The notes beneath the pieces were generated by a model. The model had not been told where the DNA came from. It ran no database searches and saw only the letters and a program-made list of their open reading frames with translations. A stretch of 64,000 nucleotides of DNA from positions 140,382,673-140,446,672 of the forward strand of contig CM063502.1 in assembly GCA_032207245.1 (NCBI GenBank). The letters run 5' to 3'. Both the position numbers and the translations under genes were made by a program. Source of the stretch: Pardosa pseudoannulata (Eukaryota > Arthropoda > Arachnida > Araneae > Lycosidae). Below, one piece after another: positions 12,906 to 24,189 of this stretch (position 1 is its first letter; every line of letters begins with the position of its first letter).

Positions 12906-13369
12906 GGGAATATAAGATACCGAACCGGATCGTGTAACCAAAAACAGTAAATAACACCAAGCTAAAGTTAAAAACTACTTTTCGCGAATATTTTTTGAAA
13001 TTACTAATTATGAAATAAATTTCATATATTTATTAGAGTCCATAACATCATTCTATATAAAATATATTGAGCATATTAATAAGATTATTACATAAACCTA
13101 TATTTATATGGTACTTAATAACACTAAAATGTATTTATAGGTCCCAGTTCCAATTGGGTGGGGAGGAGTCCTTTCGGAAAGATTATCATTGCGCTTCGAG
13201 AGGCTAATAGTACAATTTTGCTTGAGGAAATAGTGTTTCCAAGTTAGTACATAGCTTATGATCATTATATTAGCTGCCAGCCGTTGGAAAGAATAATAAT
13301 GTTATAATAAAATGTTTTATAGCTATTCAGTTTCAAAGTGGATATTGAGCCTTATAACATAAAATATTT
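12906..13369. other. Unassigned DNA
   Basis: Contains a modest GC rise at 13140-13210 without a recognisable identity. Confidence 0.35.
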
Positions 13370-16300
13370 CAGAAATGTACTCAGTATTTTAACTTTAAAA
13401 ATGAGGTTGAAAGAGATTGAAAATAGTAAATGTTGCACTTTTTACACTTTGTATCTCAATAACACCGAATTGAAATATATTTGTTGAAAAATGAAATACA
13501 TTGTTTGAAATATGTAAAAAAATTAAAAAATGTAAAATATAAAAATTTTCCCCAGTAGATTTTGCCTTCTTAGCAAAATATTCGTATGTTTTATAAATAT
13601 ATAATTACTTTGCATAAAAGAAATATTTGTACATAAGGAATTTAAAATTACTTTTGCAAGAAATCTAATATTCACACCTGCAATTTATAAACAGAATAAA
13701 AGATCTTTCCCGAAATAATCATGTGCATCTAATTAATCGGTAAATAGAACTTTGATACGAAATTTGATCTTAGTATCATCCTTCGCTTACATTGTGATAG
13801 TTGCAGGGTTGAAGGATAGCTACAGTTGGACAAACATCTTTTAAAGGTGACTGGGAAGATAAAAATAATTTTATATTACAGATACAAGTCAAAACCTTTG
13901 CAAATTTATTCATTTTTCCATTTTTTCATATTTTTATAGATTTCAATGGAATAATTAACATAGTATTTATTAAAGTTTACTCGTTGCTTCTACAGTAATC
14001 ATTTATTAAAGTTTAATAATAAACCAAAAACTTTTCAATTTTGTTAATCTTTTTCAATTTTTCATTTTTTTTAATTTAAGATGTTATTTTTATGTATATT
14101 TTTTTTACCTGCAGTTAAAAAATTTAAATCCCTTTTCAAAACTTTTTATACAAAAATCAGCATAAAATAAAATTTCTATTAATCAAAACTTTTATATTAA
14201 TTAAAATACACTTTCCCTTTCTTAATATAATTTTTTTTCACTAAAGACATGTGCTGTACGTAGCGTTTCAGAGATGTATAAAAACGAAATTATCCGTAAA
14301 ATATGATTAATTTAGAGAAATTGAGCGTTATTACATAAAATATTTTTTTTACTGTGTTTAACTTATTAATATTATAAATGAGAGGAAAAGGAATGAAAAT
14401 TGTAGTGTACTGCAACACTTTGTACTTAAAGAACAGAGAACTGAAAAACATTTCCTCAAATGTTGCAATGCATCATTTCAAAATAATTAAAAAATAATTT
14501 AAACATTTCTATGTAAAGAAATACATTTTTCTCTGATCAACCTGTTGTTTTGAATATATGATGCTTTGTAGTACACCTGTCAGCTGTTGCATTTCCAACA
14601 ACAGAAGTGGAATATATGGAAATTTCTAAAGTAGTTATGGGCTTGCAACGGACTATAGCTGAACGAAAATATAAAACATAAAACACATTGTCGTTGCTTC
14701 AATCAGTCACTTATAAAATTCACAATCCTGCTTACAACTCTAGGTCGAACAATTTAGATATCGTCCTCATATGTGTGAAACTTACGAGAATAAGGAAGTA
14801 ATTGTACTTTAGCTTAACAAAGATGGCGTATTAATTGAGAGCCTTATGGCATACAAACACAAAAATATTGTGAATTAATTGGAATTAATCAACCTTAAAT
14901 TTTCTTAATGTTTTTGTCTGCGTATTTTTAATGATATTTACTACTTCAAAAGTAACTGTAGAAATTAATGCAGAATTTTTTTTTTTTTTTACAATTTTAT
15001 AATTGCATATATAACTATTGGAAGGGGGATTATAAGGAAATGCAACACTTATTTTCTCTCATCAACCGGCTATATTGTTGTATTGTGTTTTGTAGAAGCG
15101 CTACCTATCATAGTCATCTGTAAAAATAATTTTTTTGCTCTGTATCAGATATAATGTGTTGCCGTCGTGTGTCGTTAATAAATCTTTCTCATGGTGTATT
15201 CCGCATCTGCATTTCCATATAACTTCTCCCTCTAATAAATGGAGCAAATTAAAACATAAAAATAAAAAATATATTAACCCTTAATTTGGCTAAGTCTGGC
15301 CACTACACCGGACTTGTATATTTATAACTACTATATAACATAATTGTCAGTGTTCGCCGCCGCGGACATTAATTATCTCAAAAATGGAAAAGATATATTT
15401 TTTGGTTTATTTTACAGAGATCCCAATATCTATACAGACATGGGGAAGTAACAGAAATTAAAAAATATTTGAAAGAAAAACATCTTGTCAAATTAAGGGT
15501 TAATATGAAAGTATTTTTTTTAAATACGTATTTCTCATAAATATTGGTTATTCTATCTCATTACTCTGCACTAAAATATTAAAACTAACATCTTGAAACT
15601 ACTTTTGTAAAAATTTTACATCTGACATCTCCAGTTTTATAAGATTTAACAAATGCAAACAATCTTTCTGTAATAGTAATGCGCATCTGATTAAATAGTG
15701 TATGACAGTTCGATATGAAAAAAAATAGTCTCAGTAACGTATTTGATAAGAATTTTACTAATTAATTCTACCAAAGTAATTGTTACAGGATAAGCAAGAA
15801 AAGAGTTTTTTAATTGTACTGTGAAAATCCCAATTTTTTATTTTGTTGCACTGACTCCCACCTAATTTTTGAGTATATTAGTCATTTATAAGCGAATGCA
15901 GTGTGTCCACATTTTATGTTTTTAGACTTTCTAAATTTAAATGGAATAAGTAACATTGTATTTATTTTACTCGTTGTTTCAACAAAAATTTATTTTTTTG
16001 TATTTAGATTTGATTAAACAAGAGATTAAAAGTATTAATTTTCTGAATTTTTATTTTAGACTTAAATGCACTGGTTTGTGAACGACTAATATACATCATT
16101 CAAAAGATTAAACGTTATGTAATTAAAGAAATACATAAAAATAAAATTTTTTGACGCAAATAAACACTTTTAATATAATGAAACAAAATTATGAAATTTT
16201 ATTGCTATTACAGACTAAATTATATAACCATAATTTGTTTTAATAAAGTTTAATTTTAACTGTATTAATTAAGACAAAAGATGTTTAGTTTACCTAATTT

Positions 16301-16720
16301 CAGTGTGTAACAAGACACTTTTGTATATATTTTCTTTAGCTGCATTTGAAGTAAAACTCAAAGAGTTAAAAAAATGAAATTCATTTCGGAGCCTTCTATA
16401 CAATAATCTACAGAAAATAAAATTTCAATTAATTAAGACATTTGTTTTAATGAAAATAAACTTAAATAATTTAATTTTCTGTCTTAAGATGTGTTGTGTA
16501 CAATGTTTCACAGATCTATCGCAACAAATTAATACGCAAAATATATAATTAAATTGAAAGAATTCTATTAAGTAACGTGTAATTGGTAAATGCATATTTT
16601 ATAAAGAAATTTCTATAGAAGACTTTTGGGAATATAAATTGCACTACTTTGCTAGTGACAAAATAAGGAGAAATAAATTGAAATTTAAAATGATTTTTCT
16701 TGAGTTTTGACTGTGTTTCT
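13370..16720. repeat. Old diverged direct duplications
   Basis: Blocks recur in the same order. A block with AAATGAGRKGAAA and a CACTTTGTA string is at 13395-13500 and 14376-14475, with a weaker third at about 16615-16710. AAAYTACTTTTGYAA leading to GYGCATCTRATTAA is at 13646-13770 and 15595-15720. AATGGAATAAKTAAC leading to TACTCGTTG is at 13946-13990 and 15939-15985. TATACAAWAATC leading to AAATAAAATTTC and then a TTTCASAGATSTAT block is at 14148-14275 and 16397-16517. A further block with TTTCTCTSATCAACC is at 14529 and 15054. The offset grows from about 1.96 to 2.25 kb, so insertions have separated the copies. Identity by eye is low, so the duplication is old. Confidence 0.6.
15278..15499. 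mobile_element. TTAA-flanked MITE, piggyBac type
   Basis: A 222-bp segment begins CCCTTAATTTG and ends CAAATTAAGGG, an 11-bp terminal inverted repeat, and is flanked on both sides by TTAA (15274-15277 and 15500-15503), the target duplicated by piggyBac transposases. The interior has a GC-rich core (GTTCGCCGCCGCGGAC) unlike its surroundings and no coding sequence. It is a nonautonomous element that needed a transposase from elsewhere. Confidence 0.75.
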
Positions 16721-17491
16721 TATTTATGAAAATATCAAAATTCGGCAGTTCGCTTTAATAAGTGAAATATTTTTATTTATTTATTTTTGCTAGAATTTCT
16801 TTTCAGTAAGTAGTGTAAAACATAAAACATAACTTTGAAATCTTAAAATTATTAAAAATTGGACTATCTAAATGCTTCAGATTGAATATTTATAAAAGTT
16901 ATACTGTGAAAAATTTCCATGTTTGAAAGTTAAAAAAGTTAGTAAACTGTGATATATTTTCTTTTTAACTAAAAATCTGTTAACAAATAATATAGTTTTA
17001 TACAATATCTAAACATTGTTTGAAGAACGTTCTGAGAATTTATTTATAATTGGATGACAAATGCAGAAGATATATTATTCATGCATGCTAGCATATGACA
17101 CTATTGAAGTTGCATTATGCTAAAATATTTGTTTCTTGTTGATTTTAAATGTGTATAATCTAAAATGTACAAAATATTTATTTTTAATACGAATACAAAA
17201 GGCTAGACTCTAATTCACAATATTATAAAAAAGTATTCTATCAAGAAACTTTTTTTTTATTTTAATATTAACTTCGAAATCTGCAGGTGAAATTTTTTGT
17301 TAGGAATAATAAGCATCGGAAATGTATGCTGATTTAAAATTCTAGTTATTTTTAGAATAGATAGTCTAAAGTTGTTTGATTTAAATAACTGAGAGGAATG
17401 TGAAGGAAATAAAGTTTTAACAAGGCAACTGCTAATGAATTATTCATAAACTGAAAATTATGCGTTATTTACGACTAATTTCTAGCATAAA
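16721..17491. other. Unassigned AT-rich DNA
   Basis: Nothing recognised. Confidence 0.45.
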
Positions 17492-17812
17492 ATGGAAAAG
17501 AGTTTTTCATCTCTATTAATCTTTGCGCCATATTTGAATGTGTTTCTTAAGGGGATAAAATATAAAAAAGAAGCAGAAAACAACAATTTAATTTTCAATA
17601 GCGGGACTGATAGGCACATAATATTTCACCCGGGAAAAGCTGGCCTTATGGGCTACATTGCTGATTTTCCATTTCACATGAGATACCCCAGGGGAAGGAT
17701 GGTAATTGTATTCTTTAAGCCCGTTTTCTTCAGTTTGGGGAGCCTGGGAAGTATGACAAGAAATGTACATACTATGACAGGAAAAAATGTTAAATTATTA
17801 ACGAAGGCATGA
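17492..17812 (+). other. GC-richer island with a 106-codon open frame
   Basis: Between about 17600 and 17770 the base composition rises well above the surroundings, and both strands are open for 60 codons or more. The plus-strand frame (106 codons) starts at an ATG in AT-rich sequence upstream of the island, so its start has little meaning. The antisense frame (17770-17588) has a phrase resembling short ORFs I associate with arthropod repeats (HVKWKISNVAHKASF). No domain, signal peptide or catalytic motif is recognisable. Most likely the remnant of an unclassified interspersed repeat; a real small gene is unlikely. Confidence 0.3.
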
Positions 17813-17885
17813 AGATACTTAAACTTTAAATTGTCTTCCAGTCCCACTATCGTAAAATGCTAAAATTATTCTTGTATTTACCTTC

Positions 17886-17995
17886 AGAGGTGAGCAGTAT
17901 GTAGTTTTCAAACTGTGTGCCATGGAAACCTGGGCTGTCCCGAACATATGCCAAAGGTGCCGAAATGGAAAACGTTTGAGAATTACTGCTTTGGG
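17886..17995. mobile_element. Short hAT-like remnant
   Basis: CAGTATGTAGTTTTCAAAC (from 17898) and GTTTGAGAATTACTG form imperfect inverted ends resembling the CAG...TTCTCAAAC ends of hAT elements. The interior (GCCATGGAAACCTGGG, then CCGAACATATGCCAAAGGTG) is of the style seen in short hAT MITEs. No 8-bp target duplication was found, so the edges are uncertain. Confidence 0.45.
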
Positions 17996-19076
17996 AAAAG
18001 AGCTTCCTAGTGTTATTGCACTGGTAATGAACGCTGTTACGCGTAGTCAGTTACGCTGTATTTGAAACTAGAAAACACACTGGGCAGGTTCTTTGATCAT
18101 TTGGATTAAATTTCAAACCTGTGACCCAGTGGAGCTATCCGTGTATTGAGAAACAGCTGTTTCATCATATAGGCTGCTTTCGATCTGTAAATCAGCAATT
18201 TTATGTTTCAATGTTAAATATATAAACCTAATTTTAACTTTTAATACATTTTGACCATTGGATATCTTTATCAAATGTAAATTAACAAATTGTCAACGTA
18301 TTTAATAAATATAGAGCATTAATGTTAAAAATTCTTTTGTAAGAAATCTATAATTTATGTTGTTTACTTCAAACATATAGGGTCTTTGTATATGGTTAGT
18401 ATAATGTACGTTTCGCAATAAATGGTCAAACTAATACAGTAAAAATAACCTCTGTTGGCAAACAAATCCATCATACGTTACAATTCAATAGCTTACTATG
18501 AAAAATTGTGTAATTTCGTCCCAAAACGTTAATAAATAAAATAAATAAATATACTAAAATTAATGTTAACAATTTTAGTTTTTGTGAAAATATCTTTTAT
18601 ATATTACTATTTTAAAGAAGTTTAATAAGGTTTTCATTGCAAAAATGTGTAATGATTTTGACTTTTTTATAACTATCATCCTGTTGCAGATCTGCAACAC
18701 ATTAAAAAAAAAAGTCATTTACCACAACAAGCTATAAAATATGGATTTGTTGATTGTTATTATCTTTGCAGATAATGCAATTTTCTCGTAGAATTGATAC
18801 AATATGGTAATATTAAATTGAGTTTTTGTATCTGAGTTTTTCCTGTCGTTCGATCAGTTGCACATGATTATTGATCACAGAAACTTTGGAGTTGTTAAGT
18901 GGATATAGTCCTATTTGAGTTGAATAAATTCTATCATAATAGCCTATTTTTTTCCAATGTTAAATAAACATTTCTGACCTGTTTAGAATAATTTTATTTT
19001 TAAATCAATAATAATGTTCTAAAGTTATAAAAAATTTAGTTTTCTCATATGAAGTATTACATTTTTTTAAAGTATA
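17996..19076. other. Unassigned DNA
   Basis: 17996-18190 is somewhat GC-richer and may be more transposon debris; the rest is AT-rich with nothing recognised. Confidence 0.35.
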
Positions 19077-19191
<115 letters not shown>

Positions 19192-19289
19192 TATTCAGTT
19201 GGATCATTAAGATTCAAACGTTATGGAAAAGTAGTCGAAAAAATTCAATTTACCTACATTTTAATAAAGACATTTCTGATTGAGATATT

Positions 19290-21760
19290 CAACATGATAT
19301 AACTACACCAGTTAATAAATTAGAAATTATAAATATTTTCACAAATATTAATCGCATGCTCTGTTATACAAAATACGTTCGTTACAAGGAATCAAAATAC
19401 AGTCATAAACGGGATGCAAGGGAATTTCCGTTTAACGTGCAGAATTAACGAGAAAAACATTGTGGGGTAATTCATTATCAAAGCTCATAGATTCAGATCG
19501 CACTTCTGGACTGTGCTAGGTCCTACTCAGTATAATATTTGAGCCACATAAACTAATTTAAACTCTGAAAAAGCATATTAAACTATAAGTACTTTTGATA
19601 AAATATATACTCTTCAGTTTTTAAAAATTTTTTTACAGTTAGGCAGGTTGTGCTGTTTAGAAGGATATAGATTATAAATACAAAATAATTACTACAGAAA
19701 AAGTAAAATACAATTTAATACACATTATGAAGTTCAGTCTTATACAAACGAAAAGATCTACTGACCTTTGAAGCGTATAATACAAGCAGAAATCTTACTG
19801 GAAACATTCGGGAGTTATTCCTATAAGAAATAAACAAATATGGCCCCTTATCCTACCCTCCTCAAAGTCCAGATACTAAGTTTAGAAATATTCTCTGTTC
19901 TTCCATTTTTAAATAATTTTTTTTTCTTTTCCTTTTACATTACCTTAAGATTTATGTAATTGAAGCATGTTGTCTGAGGATTTAATTTCATAATTTTGAA
20001 CCTTTTCTTTACTGAAGATAAACTTAGCATGTATGTGAGAGAAAGAACAAAATAATACTACTTTTTTTTGATTATCCAGTAAGTGTAGATCAATATAGAT
20101 CAAGAAGTTTTTTATAATAAATAAAATTAGACACACTAATTAGTAAATAAAAAACCCATCCATATTTCAGCTAATATTGGTTACACGCTTTGTTAAACAA
20201 ATTCCACCTATGAGAACAAATCAAAATAATGTCACAAACGTGATGTGATTATATTTTCACGATTATCAAGAGAGAATGGGACGTATTAATTATTAATATT
20301 TGAACCTAAAAATTTTAATACTAAAAAAAACTACTGTGATCTCTTCCATTACCAAAGTATAGATCTTCATATCCCACTGCTGGCTTGGATGTATTTAGTC
20401 AATCTAAATCACTTTTAAATAGTACATCCTGCTATGTTTAACGCATACCAAAACAGAATATAAAGAAGTTAAAGGAAGTCTTTTACATTTGAAAATATAT
20501 TTACTGTTGGTGCATGTTCTTTAACAATTGTCAATACAAAGTATTTATACAAAAACAAGTTAATACTGCTCAAGCTAATAAAAAAGGAAAGATTAGCTGA
20601 CTTTCAAACTTGTAGTACACAAATACATAGCACGAGTGGCGTTTGGGAGTAATTCAGTGAAGCATTAAGCAAATTTTACCATGGATCTGAACGACCGCGA
20701 AGTCCAGATTCTACAAAGAACGTCTGGGAATGGTCTATATTATTTCCTTTCCGAAAGGAATTAAATCTCCTTTCCCTTTTACATGATCCAGAGTTCTATG
20801 TATTCCAAGCCACTTTCTAGACATAGATACATTTCAGAATTTTGTAGACATTTTCCTGAAGGAAAGGTTTTGTGAAACACAAAATATAATACAATATTTT
20901 TGTTAGTCTTTTAATTTATTTCCCAATGAAAGTTGATTGATTTAATTCAAGGCAAAAAGTTTCCTATAATTATGTATTCCTAGAATTTCTATGATAAAAG
21001 TGTACACACTGGTTAATAAATGTGACACCCGTAAATATTTTAGCAATGATTGATAACTTGCTTTGTTAGGTATAATATACCAGTGGCATGTGATCAAAAT
21101 ACTGCCATATTTGTGTCGTGGGGGTATGGTTTTACTATTAATGAAGCAGAATAGGAAATATAAAGCCCTATAAATTACTCTGATACTTACAGATATAAAT
21201 ACCATGGTTGGTGTGGTTGAATGCAGTCCTTCTGAATCAGCTTCAAAAAGTAGATATCATTCTATTTAACTTTGGAGAAGTAAAAACTGGCGATAGTCTC
21301 TTAAAGCCGAAAATCAAGCAATAAAAATCAATCAACTTTCGAAAATGTCCTTCAGCAGGTGTCTAGACTGTTAGTACAAAATAATACATTGACCTTTCAT
21401 CAAAATACAGAACTTTTGGGAGTTGTTCCATGGAACTTTAACATTTTTTCCACATATCCCAGTCACCGCAAAGTCCGGATACTATAGAGAACGTTTGGAA
21501 ATGGGCTTTGTCCTCCCATTTCCGAGAAGAATTTCCCCTGTCTTCCCTTTTACATGATCTGAAGTTTTATGTATTCCTAGCATGGTGTTTTCGGGTCTTA
21601 AATATATTTCTGCTTACCAGAATTTTATAGACATTTTCCTGACTGTAAACATGCTACGTGGGAGAAAACCTACTATAAAATATTGATTTTAGTTTTCTTA
21701 GTTCATTAGCGAGTATATGTAGATTGATTTAACATAAAGAATACTGATAACTGCCAGTGT
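19290..21760 (+). repeat. Three diverged tandem copies, ~830-870 bp unit
   Basis: Landmarks recur in order. A TAAATATTT/TATTTCA block ending in CTKTGTTA lies near 19362, 20191 and 21064. ATCAAAATAMWGYCA-type text follows. A TTYGGGAGT block is at about 19809, 20642 and 21417, then CCRAGTCCRGAT-type sequence at 19857, 20695 and 21466, then a CTTTTACAT block. Read on the plus strand, the late part is conserved as protein. Copy 3 gives SPQSPDTIENVWKW and copy 2 gives RPRSPDSTKNVWEW; both then stay open for about 30 codons with shared SLLHD and FYVF text. Copy 1 keeps PPQSPDT and has a stop. SPD...IENVW is the signature around the last catalytic acid of Tc1-like transposases, so the unit probably includes a transposase C-terminal fragment. 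No copy could encode a full enzyme. Confidence 0.6.
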
Positions 21761-21825
21761 TTCATGCATTTACGAAACGTAATGGATTTATTTTTGATTA
21801 AATATAAACTTTTACAGAAAATGAT

Positions 21826-22091
21826 AGAAAAGAAAATTGATTTTAAATTATCAAAACAGTTTTCAATACTTACAAATTTTGACATATAAAGTGAAATTTT
21901 CATGGAAATTTATTTTTTTTTAATTTTTTTCCTCTGAATTTGAATTAGAATTAGATACTTAAATTTTCTAATAATATATATTACTGTGAAACGAAGTTGT
22001 AAAAGAGAATATTTTGAGCTGATTTTGAATTTTTTTGTCGTGCTTAGATTATTAGTGTTACTTTGAATCATTTTACATACAAATTGTGTCC
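21826..22091 (+). repeat. Left arm of large inverted repeat
   Basis: The reverse complement of this segment matches 23931-24189, about 85-90% by eye in its best half (for example TTCAAAGTAACACTAATAAT and CAGTAATATATATTATTAGA in the right arm). The two arms are separated by about 1.84 kb with no recognisable gene. The arm adjoins the third tandem unit. Confidence 0.85.
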
Positions 22092-23930
22092 TTTGTGTTT
22101 CATAATACCCCGGTGAAATAAAAATAATACATAATGCTTAAAATTTTTATAAATGAACTGAGATATTTTATACTTCATATAATATGAAATGTAACTATAT
22201 TATCAAAATTTCAATATTTTTAACTAATAGAAACTTTAGTGTAAACTGCAGACTTATTCTATTCTTGTATTACAGTTGAAACTTCATTATCTTAATTTTT
22301 AACTAAATAAAAAGATTCAAATATGTACTTACCATAAACAACAGTACAATACTTGGTGATGCACAAGTACGCTTAAATTTGTTTTCTGTAGCTTTTAAAA
22401 CCATTTAGTATGGTTTACTAGTAATAAAACTGTATTTATTTTAAAATAAACGAATTTTTATTCTTTTATATTAAACATTAAATTTTATAAAATGAATTAA
22501 ATAAAAAATTTAATAAAACAACTCTAAAAAGTTTTCTTACAAATTTCATGAATTATTTATAAAAATTATTATAAATATGAATTGTTTATAAAAATATTAT
22601 TTATAAAACAAATAATTTATATTCATTGATTGAAGTTCCGCCCTAGTAATATTTATACTAAATATTTCGTCTTTCAGAAAGATGGAATTTTTTACAATCG
22701 TACCTTATAACTGAGAATACGAATTTTTAAAAAGATCAGATTTTTGTATATGACTTTTGTATATATTTACATTATGCTATGTTTACTTTAAGTCTTGATT
22801 CATTTAAAAAAACTATGCACTTTTAAAATCTATTTTTTTAAAGATTGAGAACATCCCAATTACCTTAAAAATGTATATAAATTTCCATTAAACCTACTTT
22901 TATGTATCAATTTGCGCCTATGCACTTATTTTTTATTTAGTGTATATAAAAGCAAAAAATAGTACCAATGGCTGAGGAAAGGATTGTTGTATTTCTTTTC
23001 TTGTCTCAGCAGAACAATAATACTTGAATTTAAGATTAAAAACGTATATCAAACGAAACGAGATCAAAGGTAAATATTCAAATACTTAGCAGGATAGAGT
23101 TTCTAAAATTAATTTAGTACTTAAAAATATGAAACAATTCATAATGCATAGGAGATTTTTAAACAACATAAAGTCAAATTTTATAACAACATACTGTAAA
23201 GCCGATTTTTATAACTACAGAATGTAAAGTGGTTATAAAATTCTCCTTTGATAAAAAAAAAAATGTTTAGCAGTAGAATTTCATTGATCTCGATAAGAGC
23301 CTAATGTAAAGAATTCTTTGATCGAAACCTATCCAGTCTGGGTACATCATAAAAGTGAGTGCACTCTCCTGCAACAGAAAGAGTAGAAAAAGCTCTTAAA
23401 TCTAACGTCTGGGTCTCAGAGAGATTTGAAATTCATTCAGGTGATGGATTACTCTTGAGGTAGATGCCTCGGTCGATGCTCAGATTTTTAAAACAGACCG
23501 TTGTCAAGCATATATCAAGTTGAAAAACGATTTGAAAAACTTTCCGGGAAGTGTCAGAATCCCAAATTATACCAGTTTAATACATTTCGATACATTAATC
23601 AATTACTGTATATGAACGATAAGATCTTTAAGCTATGCATTCTACTTTATTTTTTATTTTAAAACAATCTTATTTGGAGGCCCAACAGTTACTTTCTATA
23701 TGAACATTTATTAAAAATAATTTAATTTTTATTCTAATATAGGAAGTGTAATTATATATAATATTTTATACTTTTGTACAGCTTAAAACAATGAAAATAG
23801 TTCAAAATCAGTTATATCACTTGATAATTACACAAAGTTTGAAAATGATGGCAAGCATTTAATTTTTTTAAATGGTCTATAAACTTTATGATAAATGTGT
23901 TGATTTTTTTACTGACGGATATCTTTGTTT
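22092..23930. other. Spacer of the inverted repeat
   Basis: No coding sequence recognised. 23280-23560 is somewhat GC-richer, with no identity found. A short degenerate tandem with TTTTATAAC and TGTAAAG lies near 23175-23240. Confidence 0.45.
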
Positions 23931-24189
23931 GGACATAATTTGTAAATAAAATCATTCAAAGTAACACTAATAATTTAAGCATGACAAAAAAAATTCAAAA
24001 TCAGCACAAAAAATTCACTTTTACAATTCACAGTAATATATATTATTAGAAAATCTAAGTATTTAATCCAATTCAAACAAGGGAAAAATTTTAAAGAACT
24101 AAATTTCCCTGAAAATATTAGTTTATATGTCGAAATTAGTAAGTATTGAAATCTATTTTAATAATTTAAAATCAATTTTTTTTCTTTCA
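23931..24189 (-). repeat. Right arm of large inverted repeat
   Basis: Inverted partner of 21826-22091. The match is strongest over the first 140 bp and decays outward. Confidence 0.85.
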
